In this document: positions 15,401-22,079 of the stretch, piece by piece
Layout: each line of letters opens with the position of its first letter
How positions within the stretch are numbered: the stretch's first letter is position 1
Assembly: GCA_900770845.1 (NCBI GenBank)
Contig: CAAGLS010000218.1
Location: 1-22,321, forward strand
Reading direction: 5' to 3'
Source: an uncultured Prevotella sp.
Lineage (GTDB): Bacteria > Bacteroidota > Bacteroidia > Bacteroidales > Bacteroidaceae
Length of the DNA stretch: 22,321 nucleotides
Notes under the pieces: generated by a model
What the model was told of the DNA's origin: nothing
Databases searched by the model: none
What the model saw: the letters and a program-made list of their open reading frames with translations, nothing else
Program-made: the position numbers and the translations under genes

Positions 15401-16079
15401 CATCGAACAGCCCACGCAGGAGCAGCCGCAGACCCAAGGCACGACGATCATCGAGCAGCCCACGCAGGAACAGCCGCAGACCCAAGGCACGACGATCATC
15501 GAGCAGCCCACGCAGGAGCAGCCTCAGACCCAAGGCACGACCATCATCGAGCAGCCCGCACAGGAACAGCCGCAGACCCAAGGCACGACGATCATCGAAC
15601 AGCCCACGCAGGAGCAGCCGCAGACCCAAGGCACGACCATCATCGAGCAGCCCGCAGTGCAGCAAAGCACGGGCAAAACTGAGTCTTCCAAGTCTTCAGA
15701 GAAAACGGCTACCAACTCTCAGAAACCCAAACAGGAGACTCCCGTTGCTCCTGTCCAGCCCAAGCCCTCTACCCCCGTGAAGCAGCAACCGCAGCCTGAG
15801 AAGACCCAAAAGGAGACTCCCGTTGCTCCTGCCCAGCCCGCCGTTCCCGCCTCGCCTGTGAAGCAGCAGCCGCAGACGAATGAGGACTACATCCTGCCCG
15901 ACGACGAATATCCGATAGAGTCTCCTGAAAGGCCTAAGAGGCAACCGGCAAAGAAGGAGGAGCCGGTAAAGAAGGAGACTCCGGCCAAGAAAACTGAGCC
16001 GGCCAAGAAGCAGGAGCAGCCCAAGAAGAAAGACAGCTACGAGCTGGAAGACGAATACTACGACTTGGAGGGATTTTAA
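12444..16079 (+). CDS. sprE: SprE/PorW-like TPR lipoprotein with a repetitive C-terminal tail
   Basis: SprE/PorW proteins are lipoproteins needed for type IX secretion and gliding in Bacteroidetes. The 1211-residue product has a lipoprotein signal (HIVLLLLLAATILEGC, lipidated Cys about 22) followed by STQKNTAKTRWWHSFTARYN, close to the known SprE N terminus. Alpha-helical TPR-like repeats fill about 95-790, with a Gln/Asn-rich linker near 455-480. A conserved domain (about 805-930, NFTFMMVYRPDSVNE to KVSTFMLLTEP) follows. Residues 966-1072 are seven copies of a 16-17-residue unit GTTIIEQPTQEQPQTQ; the end is Pro/Lys-rich with KETPVAP and PAKK repeats and the acidic YELEDEYYDLEGF. The tail makes it longer than the usual 850-1000. 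The start is TTG: no ATG or GTG lies between it and the in-frame stop at 12396, and the signal peptide begins there. PorX follows. Confidence 0.88.
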   Translation: MTFKTRHIVLLLLLAATILEGCSTQKNTAKTRWWHSFTARYNTYYNGTLAYIDGSLEKEQGNQDNYTEIIPLYTVGNKGSRELGKANFDRAIEKCQKAIKLHSIKRRPQWTKSRRKTPRDLEWLNRREYNPFLWKAWMLMGRSQFYKGDFDEAASTFSYMSRLYQTQPAIYGRARAWLAKCYIEEGWLYDAEDVVRNMQRDSIHWRARKEWDFTYADYYIHTGDYAKAIPYLRKCIKHEMRRKQKAREWFLMGQLQEAVGNKREAYKAYRHVTRLAPPYQLDFNARIAMTEVLSEGQSKKMISRLKRMAANDNNKDYLDQVYYAIGNIYLAQRDTIRAISAYEKGNKKATRSGIEKGVLLLKLGDLYWNLEKYNDAQRCYGEAIGLLDKERPDYEQLSKRSKVLDELVPFTDAIYLQDSLQTLAKMDEKSRNAAIDRVIEALKKKEKEERDKQAEANAQQNGNTGFENNSQNRNQTNAPTQNQQGGVWYFYNPLTVSQGKSQFQRLWGKRENVDDWQRVNKTVVASLDQQELTQEQQDSIAAAEAISDSLENIKDSAQNDPHKREYYLKQIPFTEEQVAASNAIIMDGLFNSGVIFKDKLDNLALSQKQFDRLLSQYPQYEKMADVYYHLFLLYSRKGDHATAQTYVEKLKANYPESQWTVLLTDPYFAQNAREGVHLEDSLYAATYDAFKADRFSEVAGNTHVSATRFPLGANRDKFLFIGGLGKLNSGDANGCVADMKELVEKFPKSQVGEMAGMIINGVNAGRRLHGGKFDLGNVWDRRTEVLADSDSINAQKLSNERNTNFTFMMVYRPDSVNENQLLFQLARFNFSSYLVRDFDISIEDDGGLHRMKVSGFRNYDEALQYARSVYRQKSIVAALRKGRGIIISDINLPLLGRQFSYDDYDKFYAKHFAPLKVSTFMLLTEPDEIVTRPAKEEQPTQTDVDNMLEDGIYLDNGLTPNEPQQGTTIIEEPAQTDQPQTQGTTIIEQPTQEQPQTQGTTIIEQPTQEQPQTQGTTIIEQPTQEQPQTQGTTIIEQPAQEQPQTQGTTIIEQPTQEQPQTQGTTIIEQPAVQQSTGKTESSKSSEKTATNSQKPKQETPVAPVQPKPSTPVKQQPQPEKTQKETPVAPAQPAVPASPVKQQPQTNEDYILPDDEYPIESPERPKRQPAKKEEPVKKETPAKKTEPAKKQEQPKKKDSYELEDEYYDLEGF
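15339..15656 (+). repeat. 48-bp minisatellite inside sprE
   Basis: Units begin at 15339 (51 bp variant), 15390, 15438, 15486, 15534, 15582 and 15630 (partial). Each encodes GTTIIEQPTQEQPQTQ with T/A exchange at one position. Copies differ by only a few silent or single changes, which points to recent expansion. The period is a multiple of three, so gain or loss of units keeps the reading frame. Confidence 0.95.
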
Positions 16080-16194
16080 AACGAGTAGAGGCGTGGCGGA
16101 GCATCGAGCTCCCATGCGGCTTCCGTACCCACGGGACACTCAACATGCCTTTGGGTTCGAACTCAAACACTCATTAAGAAAAAGGGACAGAACA

Positions 16195-17778
16195 ATGAAC
16201 AATAATGGTTTACTACTTTGGGTTGACGATGAGATAGAACTCCTCAAGGCCCATATCATCTTTCTCGAAAAGAAAGGCTACGAGGTGGTCACAGTCAGCA
16301 ATGGAGCCGACGCCATCGAGGAGTGCCGTCGCCACACCTTCGACCTGGTGCTTCTTGATGAGATGATGCCGGGTCTCTCTGGATTGGAGACTCTGCAGCG
16401 CATCAAGGAGATCCAGCCGGCCACGCCCATCGTCATGGTGACGAAGAGCGAGGAGGAGAACATCATGGACCAGGCCATTGGATCCAAGATTGCCGACTAC
16501 CTCATCAAGCCTGTCAACCCCATCCAGATTCTCCTTACGCTGAAGAAGAACATCCACCGAAAGGAAATCGTCACCGAGGTTACGCAGACTGGCTATCAGC
16601 AGAGCTACCAGGACATCACGATGAGCATTGACTCCGCGCGCACCCTCGACGATTGGAAGCGCGTCTACCGACGGCTCATCCATTGGGAACTGGAACTCAG
16701 CTCCACCGAAAGCCAGATGACCGACGTGCTGCGCATGCAGAAGGAAGAGGCCGACGCGGGGTTTGCCAAATATGTCAAGGGCAACTATTTGGGCTGGATG
16801 CAAGCTCGTGCCAAGGGAGCCAAGCCCGAGTCGGAGACACTTCCGCTGATGAGTCCCGACATCTTCCGCAACCGCATCTTTCCCATGCTCGACCGGGGCG
16901 AGAAAGTGTTTCTCATTGTCATCGACAACTTCCGCTACGACCAGTGGCGCGTGCTGGCCCAGGAGATAGGCGACCTCTTCGACATCGACGAGGAGATGTA
17001 TGTCAGCATCCTCCCCACTGCCACCCAGTATGCCCGCAATGCCATCTTCAGCGGACTCATGCCGGAGAAGATAGCCAAGATGTTTCCCGACCTCTGGGTG
17101 GACGAGGACGAGGAGGAGGGCAAGAACCTCAATGAGGGGCCGCTCATCCAAACGCAAATCGACCGTTATCGCCGCCACGACACCTACTCCTATTATAAAA
17201 TCAACAACACAGTAGGGTCAGAGCGTTATATAGAGCGGTTGGACGAACTCAAGGACAACAACCTCAATGTGTTGGTGGTCAACTTCATCGACATGCTCTC
17301 ACATGCCCGTACGGAGTCGAAGATGGTGCGCGAGTTGGCCAACAACGAGAGCGCCTACCGCAGCATCACGCTCTCGTGGTTTCGCCACAGCATCCTCGCC
17401 GACCTGTTTAGGATCCTGTCCGAGAGTCCCTTCCAAGTGGTTCTCACCACCGACCACGGCTCCATACGCGTGCAGAAGCCCGTCAAGATCATCGGCGATC
17501 GCAACACCAACACCAACCTGCGCTATAAGTTGGGCCGCAGCCTGAGCTACAGCGCCAAGGAACTCTTTGCCATCCACGACCCCAAGGCAGCCTTCCTTCC
17601 CGCGCCCAACATCAGCACGAGCTATGTCTTCGCAACGGGTGACAGCTTCTTCGCTTATCCCAACAACTACAACTACTACGTGTCCTACTATAAGGATACG
17701 TTCCAGCACGGAGGCATCAGCATGGAGGAAATGCTCATTCCCCTCGTCACGATGAGGGGAAGGAAGAGGACTTCCTAA
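16195..17778 (+). CDS. porX: PorX: response regulator with PglZ-type phosphodiesterase domain
   Basis: PorX is the response regulator of the PorXY system that controls type IX secretion; published work describes a zinc-dependent phosphodiesterase acting on oligonucleotides in its C-terminal domain. The 527-residue product has a receiver domain (1-120) with acidic residues D11/D12, phosphoacceptor D55 in LVLLDEMMPG and K105 in LIKPVNP. A helical linker follows, then a PglZ/alkaline-phosphatase-like domain with probable metal ligands D244 (IDNFRYDQ), T275 (PTATQYARN), D366 and H370 (NFIDMLSHAR), D420/H421 (TTDHGS) and H505 (FQHGGIS). All are present, so it should be active. ATG 16195 gives the normal receiver start (NNGLLLWVDDE); the frame is open further upstream but that part is not family-like. 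It lies 115 bases after sprE and 113 before tsaE. No histidine kinase gene is nearby. Confidence 0.93.
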   Translation: MNNNGLLLWVDDEIELLKAHIIFLEKKGYEVVTVSNGADAIEECRRHTFDLVLLDEMMPGLSGLETLQRIKEIQPATPIVMVTKSEEENIMDQAIGSKIADYLIKPVNPIQILLTLKKNIHRKEIVTEVTQTGYQQSYQDITMSIDSARTLDDWKRVYRRLIHWELELSSTESQMTDVLRMQKEEADAGFAKYVKGNYLGWMQARAKGAKPESETLPLMSPDIFRNRIFPMLDRGEKVFLIVIDNFRYDQWRVLAQEIGDLFDIDEEMYVSILPTATQYARNAIFSGLMPEKIAKMFPDLWVDEDEEEGKNLNEGPLIQTQIDRYRRHDTYSYYKINNTVGSERYIERLDELKDNNLNVLVVNFIDMLSHARTESKMVRELANNESAYRSITLSWFRHSILADLFRILSESPFQVVLTTDHGSIRVQKPVKIIGDRNTNTNLRYKLGRSLSYSAKELFAIHDPKAAFLPAPNISTSYVFATGDSFFAYPNNYNYYVSYYKDTFQHGGISMEEMLIPLVTMRGRKRTS

Positions 17779-17853
17779 GGCCGATGGCCTTGCCAACGTA
17801 GCGGGCCAACATGTACAACAGAGTTATTCCAACATTGCAATTCAGAAACATGC

Positions 17854-17876
17854 GCATCATGCCCCGTGCATGATGC
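17854..17876 (+). promoter_or_regulatory. 9-bp hairpin between porX and tsaE
   Basis: GCATCATGC (17854-17862) and GCATGATGC (17868-17876) pair perfectly around CCCGT, followed only by TTTG. It lies 15 bases before the tsaE ATG. It could be a weak terminator, a processing site or an mRNA structure near the tsaE start. Confidence 0.45.
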
Positions 17877-17891
17877 TTTGACAAATAGACT

Positions 17892-18302
17892 ATGACCATC
17901 AACTTTACACTCGACAGCATCCGCGAAGCTGCCAAAACGTTTATCCAAAACATGGGTTCCGGCCGCGTCTACGCCTTCTATGGCAAGATGGGGGCAGGAA
18001 AGACCACTTTCATCAAGGCCCTCTGCGAGGAGCTTGGTGTGGAGGATGTCATCACATCGCCCACATTCGCCATCGTCAATGAGTATCGCAGTGAGACAAC
18101 CGGCCAGCTCGTCTATCATTTCGACTTCTATCGCATCAAGAAGATAGAGGAAGTTTACGACATGGGCTATGAGGACTACTTCTACAGCGGTGCCCTCTGT
18201 TTCTTGGAGTGGCCGGAGCTGATAGAGGAGCTTCTGCCCGCCGATGCGGTCAAGGTTGCCATCAGTCAGCAGGAAGACGGTTCCCGGCGGCTCGAATGGT
18301 GA
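17892..18302 (+). CDS. tsaE: tRNA t6A biosynthesis ATPase TsaE
   Basis: TsaE is the ATPase that works with TsaB and TsaD to make N6-threonylcarbamoyladenosine at position 37 of ANN-reading tRNAs. The 136-residue protein has Walker A GKMGAGKTT (31-39), the switch-like SPTFAIVNEY (55-64), HFDFYRIKK (75-83) and FLEWPE (103-108), all family marks, and normal length. It follows porX on the same strand with 113 bases between. It converges with the patatin gene, whose stop codon is only 22 bases away, with no obvious shared terminator. Confidence 0.96.
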   Translation: MTINFTLDSIREAAKTFIQNMGSGRVYAFYGKMGAGKTTFIKALCEELGVEDVITSPTFAIVNEYRSETTGQLVYHFDFYRIKKIEEVYDMGYEDYFYSGALCFLEWPELIEELLPADAVKVAISQQEDGSRRLEW

Positions 18303-18324
18303 AAGTCGTCCGTCGAGACTGGCC

Positions 18325-19185
18325 TCAGACAATCTTGCCGCCTTGTACATGCAGCCTGATAAACTCCTCGCCGAGCTCGAAGCCCTCCTCGTAGAGCCGC
18401 TCAAGCTTCTCGGTGTCGCGCTCCATACGCGTCACTTCCATTGGCCTCAGGGGGCGGATGCAGACAATGCTGCCGGCGGCCTCCATATCGTCCATCATCT
18501 GCAGTTGGGCGTTGTAGCTGGCGTGGCGGCGGCTCAGGGCCACGCGCAGACGGGGATAGTTCTTGTAGATGAAGTGCGGCACCTTGCGGTCCTTGCTGGT
18601 GTCGCGCCATCCCTTGTTGCGTGTCAGCACCACCACGTTCCTATCGTGGCCTGTGGCTATGGAGCGCATCAGAGGGATGGAGTCGGCTATGCCTCCGTCG
18701 AGCATCGGTATGCCGTCCACCATCGTCATCTTGCTCACGTAGGGCAGTGAGCTTGATGCCCTCACGATGTCGAGGGCGCGCTGGCGGTCGTGGGTCTCGC
18801 TCAGATACATGGTCCTGCCCGTCAGGCAATTGGTGGTGGCCATCTCGAATCCCGCCGAATGCTTGAAGAACGTGTCGAAGTCGAAGGGGATGAGTTCGTT
18901 GGGGAATCGGTCGTAGAGCAGTTTCTGGTCGAAGATGCATCCCTGGGTGAGGAGGTGGCGCAGTCCGATGTAGTCGTAGCGGGCCAGGTAGTCGATGTTG
19001 GAGACGCGTGCCCTGCGCGGCTGGCGCGAGATATACGACATGCCGTTGCAGGCCCCCGCCGACACGGACACCACATAGCTGAAATAGAGGTTGTGCTTCA
19101 TGAAGGCGTCGAGCACGCCTGAGGTGAAGACGCCGCGCATGCCGCCTCCCTCAAGCACCAGTCCTGTTTTGTTGTCCATCGTCAT
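18325..19185 (-). CDS. patatin-like phospholipase (YjjU/RssA-type)
   Basis: Patatin-family lipid hydrolases use a Ser/Asp dyad to cleave acyl chains from phospholipids. The 286-residue protein has no signal peptide or membrane segment, so it is probably cytoplasmic. The oxyanion loop is VLEGGGMRGVF (10-20), the nucleophile elbow is VSVSAGACNG with S42, and the second catalytic residue is D163 in MLDGGIADS. The elbow normally reads G-x-S-x-G; here the first position is Ser (S40), which is unusual. The C-terminal region (KVPHFIYKNYP, RRHASYNAQLQMM) is typical of the bacterial YjjU group. ATG 19185 is used; ATG two codons later is possible. The gene is divergent from pepP and convergent with tsaE. 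Confidence 0.9.
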   Translation of the reverse strand: MTMDNKTGLVLEGGGMRGVFTSGVLDAFMKHNLYFSYVVSVSAGACNGMSYISRQPRRARVSNIDYLARYDYIGLRHLLTQGCIFDQKLLYDRFPNELIPFDFDTFFKHSAGFEMATTNCLTGRTMYLSETHDRQRALDIVRASSSLPYVSKMTMVDGIPMLDGGIADSIPLMRSIATGHDRNVVVLTRNKGWRDTSKDRKVPHFIYKNYPRLRVALSRRHASYNAQLQMMDDMEAAGSIVCIRPLRPMEVTRMERDTEKLERLYEEGFELGEEFIRLHVQGGKIV

Positions 19186-19325
19186 ATAGTCAGTTCATTC
19201 TTTAGGATTGTGCCGGTTTCCGGCCATGGGGCGTTTCCCAGAGCCAAGAGGCCGGCTACAACCGTGGCGCGGCTGTCCGCGCGGGTTTGTTGCTTAATTT
19301 CTCGGTTGTTTAGTTAATTTTCCTG

Positions 19326-19333
19326 CAAAGTTA
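19326..19333 (-). promoter_or_regulatory. -7 element for the patatin gene
   Basis: On the minus strand TAACTTTG matches TAnnTTTG. No -33 match is visible at the expected distance. The leader to ATG 19185 would be about 130 bases and includes a GC hairpin, GCGCGG (19267-19272) with CCGCGC (19277-19282). Confidence 0.45.
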
Positions 19334-19356
19334 CAAACTTTTCGCCTAAAAATGCT

Positions 19357-19364
19357 TATCTTTG
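19357..19364 (+). promoter_or_regulatory. -7 element for the Xaa-Pro aminopeptidase gene
   Basis: TATCTTTG matches TAnnTTTG and lies 26 bases before ATG 19391. The -33 element is not recognisable. Its position shows that the in-frame TTG at 19352 is not the start. Confidence 0.55.
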
Positions 19365-19390
19365 CGGTTATATTCCAAAACAATGTTATT

Positions 19391-20791
19391 ATGTTTGACA
19401 AAGAAACCTATATCCGCCGTAGAAAACAGCTGAAAAAGCTTGTCGGCGACGGCCTGATTGTGTTGTTTGGCAACAACAACTCTCCGGCCAACTTTCCTAA
19501 CAATGGCTACCATCCCTTCCGTCAGGACAGTACATTCCTCTACTATTTCGGTCAGCAGCGCGAGGGTCTCGTGGGCGTGATTGACGTAGACAACGATACA
19601 GAGACGCTCATTGGCGACGACATCAGCATTGATGACATCGTGTGGTATGGGGCTGTGGACAGCGTGGGCGACATGGCTGCCCGCGTGGGTGTGGCCCACA
19701 GTGCCCCCATGAAGGAGTTGGACACCATCTGTAGGGAAGCGGTTGCCAAGAACCGCACCATCCATTTCCTGCCTCCCTATCGCCACGACATCATGATTCA
19801 GATTTTCAACCTCTTGGGCATCCGTGCTGAGGACCAGACGGCGCGGGCGTCGATGAGGCTCATCTGTGCTGTGGTGAAGATGCGCTCCACCAAGGAGCCG
19901 CAGGAGATAGAAGAGCTGGAGCGTGCCGCAGTGATAGGCTACAAGATGCACACCACCGCCATGCGGCTCACCAAGCCCGGCGTGACCGAGCAGTTTATTG
20001 GTGGGGCTCTCGATGGCATTGCCAACGGCTATGGCTCCATGGTGAGCTTCCCCACCATCTTCACCCAGCATGCTGAGATCATGCATGGCTCTCCCTCGAT
20101 GAACAAGTTGGAGGCTGGCCGGCTGGTGCTGTGCGATGCTGGTGCTGAGACCGTCAACCATTACTGCTCGGACAATACGCGCACGATGCCTGTGAATGGC
20201 AAGTTCACGCAGCGCCAGCTTGAGATCTACACCATCGTGGAGGAGTGCCACGACCTCGCTCTGCGGTTGGCCAAGCCCGGTGTGAGGTATTGGGACGTGC
20301 ATTTTGCCGTCTGCCGCCATATCACCGAGCGCATGAAGGAGCTGGGACTGATGAAGGGCGACACCGAGGAGGCCGTGCGCGCCGGAGCACATGCCATGTT
20401 CCTTGTCCATGGCTTGGGCCACATGATGGGCATGGACGTGCACGACATGGAGAACCTCAACCAAATCAACGTGGGCTTCGACGAGGAGACGCGCCCCAAC
20501 TTGGAACAGTTCGGCACCAACTGTCTGCGCATGGGCCGGCGCTTGGAGGAGGGGTTCGTGGTGACCGACGAGCCGGGAGTCTATTTCATACCCGCCCTCA
20601 TCGACGACTGGAAGGCCAAGGGCCACTGCAAGGAGTTCATCAACTTCGACAAGTTGGAGACCTACAAGGACTTCGGCGGCATCCGCATCGAGGACGACAT
20701 CTTGGTGACCAAGGACGGCTGCCGCTTCCTCGGCAAGGACCGCATACCCTACCATCCCAAGGACGTGGAGGAATTTATGAGCAACAATTGA
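19391..20791 (+). CDS. pepP: Xaa-Pro aminopeptidase (M24B, aminopeptidase P)
   Basis: This dimetal peptidase removes an N-terminal residue that precedes proline, in the cytoplasm. The 466-residue product has the aminopeptidase P N-terminal domain (1-165, FDKETYIRRRKQLKK, STFLYYFGQQREGLVGV) and the pita-bread catalytic domain. All five metal ligands are seen: D249 and D261 (CDAGAETVNHYCSDNTR), H344 (GLGHMMGMDVHD), E394 (VTDEPGVYF) and E434 (IRIEDDI). Length fits the family. ATG 19391 follows the -7 element at 19357-19364 and gives the usual N terminus. The exported C1 protease gene follows after 30 bases, so the two are probably co-transcribed, ending at the terminator at 22042-22079. Confidence 0.95.
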   Translation: MFDKETYIRRRKQLKKLVGDGLIVLFGNNNSPANFPNNGYHPFRQDSTFLYYFGQQREGLVGVIDVDNDTETLIGDDISIDDIVWYGAVDSVGDMAARVGVAHSAPMKELDTICREAVAKNRTIHFLPPYRHDIMIQIFNLLGIRAEDQTARASMRLICAVVKMRSTKEPQEIEELERAAVIGYKMHTTAMRLTKPGVTEQFIGGALDGIANGYGSMVSFPTIFTQHAEIMHGSPSMNKLEAGRLVLCDAGAETVNHYCSDNTRTMPVNGKFTQRQLEIYTIVEECHDLALRLAKPGVRYWDVHFAVCRHITERMKELGLMKGDTEEAVRAGAHAMFLVHGLGHMMGMDVHDMENLNQINVGFDEETRPNLEQFGTNCLRMGRRLEEGFVVTDEPGVYFIPALIDDWKAKGHCKEFINFDKLETYKDFGGIRIEDDILVTKDGCRFLGKDRIPYHPKDVEEFMSNN

Positions 20792-20821
20792 TCCCAAACC
20801 TTTAATCCATTAAAAAATATT

Positions 20822-22027
20822 ATGAAGAGATTTTTCATCACTCTCGCCCTGGCCGCCACAGTGGCCACAGGCGCCTTCGCCGAGGCCAAGAAAGACTCGG
20901 TGAATCCCAACAAACCCGTTTTCACTGTCGTGAAGCAGAATCCCATCACAAGCGTCAAGGACCAGAACCGCTCAGGCACGTGCTGGGACTACTCCACGCT
21001 GAGCTTCTTCGAGGCTGAGATTCTCAAGGCCAATGGCCGCACCTACGACCTCTGCGAGTCGTTTGTGGCCAACAAGACCTATATGGACCGCGCCGTGCAG
21101 GTGGTGCGCCTCCATGGCGACTGCCAGTTCGCACAGGGCGGAAGCGCCTACGACGTGCTCTACTGCCTGCAGCACTACGGCATCTGCCCCGAGGACGCCA
21201 TGCCTTTCCCCGGCAGCCTCTATGGCGACTCGCTCAACAACTTCAACGAGTTCTTCTCCGTGCTTGAGCCTTACGTAGCTGGTGTGGCCAAGAGCAATTC
21301 CCAAAAGCTCTCTGGCGCATGGAAGAAAGGTCTGCAGGGCATCCTTGACTCCTACTTGGGCAAGTGCCCCGACCATTTCACCTATCAGGGCAAGAGCTAC
21401 ACGCCGATGACGTTCGCCCAAAGCTTGGGTCTGAACTTCGACGACTATGTGACATTCACTTCCTATACCCACCATCCTTTCTGGACGGCATTCCCCGTTG
21501 AGGTGCAGGACAACTGGCGCAACCCGCTTTCGTGGAACGTGCCCATCGAGTATCTGCAGAAGATTATCGACAATGCCGTGATGAATGGCTACACCGTGGC
21601 TTGGGGTGGCGACGTGTCGGAAGAGGGCTTCACGCGTACGGGGCTGGCCTACAACATCGACATGAAGCACAACAAGAGCCTTCAGGGTTCCGACATGGCA
21701 CGCTGGCTCAAGCTCTCCAAGACCGAGAAGCGCAACTACATCGACTCCTTGGGCTGCAAGGTGCCTGAGGTGACTCCCACGCAGGAGCAGCGCCAGGAGC
21801 GTTACGACAGCTGGCAGCTCACCGACGACCACGGAATGCTCATCTATGGTATCGCCAAGGACCAGTATGGCAAGGAATACTATATGGTGAAGAACTCCTG
21901 GGGTGAGACTGGCGACTACAAGGGCACCTGGTACATGACCAAGGACTTCATCGTGGCCAACACCATGGACTTCATGATCAACAAGAACGCTGTGCCTAAG
22001 GATGTCCGCAAGAAGTGTGGAATCTAA
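20822..22027 (+). CDS. exported C1-family cysteine protease, aminopeptidase C/bleomycin hydrolase-like
   Basis: The protein belongs to the papain-like PepC/bleomycin hydrolase family, which removes N-terminal residues from peptides. The 401-residue product has the full triad: C54 in NRSGTCWDYST, H337 in TDDHGMLIYGI and N358 in MVKNSWGETGDYKG, with the oxyanion Gln in SVKDQNRSG. Classic PepC proteins are cytosolic and about 440-450 residues, but this one starts with a clear signal peptide (MKRFFITLALAATVATGAFA, cleavage after 20), so it should work in the periplasm or outside. Bacteroidales often carry such exported versions. The C terminus KDVRKKCGI does not match the auto-processed tail of PepC. 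It lies 30 bases after pepP and ends before a strong terminator. Confidence 0.92.
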   Translation: MKRFFITLALAATVATGAFAEAKKDSVNPNKPVFTVVKQNPITSVKDQNRSGTCWDYSTLSFFEAEILKANGRTYDLCESFVANKTYMDRAVQVVRLHGDCQFAQGGSAYDVLYCLQHYGICPEDAMPFPGSLYGDSLNNFNEFFSVLEPYVAGVAKSNSQKLSGAWKKGLQGILDSYLGKCPDHFTYQGKSYTPMTFAQSLGLNFDDYVTFTSYTHHPFWTAFPVEVQDNWRNPLSWNVPIEYLQKIIDNAVMNGYTVAWGGDVSEEGFTRTGLAYNIDMKHNKSLQGSDMARWLKLSKTEKRNYIDSLGCKVPEVTPTQEQRQERYDSWQLTDDHGMLIYGIAKDQYGKEYYMVKNSWGETGDYKGTWYMTKDFIVANTMDFMINKNAVPKDVRKKCGI

Positions 22028-22041
22028 TTTTAATCCATAAA

Positions 22042-22079
22042 GAGTTAGGAGTCGCTGAAACTCCTAACTCCTTTTTTTT
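22042..22079 (+). terminator. strong intrinsic terminator after the C1 protease gene
   Basis: GAGTTAGGAGT (22042-22052) and ACTCCTAACTC (22060-22070) pair perfectly around a seven-base loop, followed by C and eight T. It starts 15 bases after the stop codon and would end the pepP/protease transcript. Confidence 0.93.

Noticed and set aside
15339..15656. Possible CRISPR array from 48-bp repeats
   Set aside because: The units are directly adjacent with no unique spacers and encode a regular peptide in the reading frame of sprE.
12870..15665. 931-residue open frame antisense to sprE
   Set aside because: It is a shadow of the GC-rich codons and of the frame-keeping repeats; the sense strand has a signal peptide, domains and family motifs, and the antisense product is leucine/valine-rich without any recognisable pattern.
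16093..16194. Longer PorX start
   Set aside because: The added residues have no receiver-domain pattern; the normal receiver begins a few residues after ATG 16195.
19346..20797. 483-residue open frame antisense to pepP
   Set aside because: Its boundaries almost match the sense gene, which holds all five metal ligands of the M24 family; the antisense translation is low in motif content.
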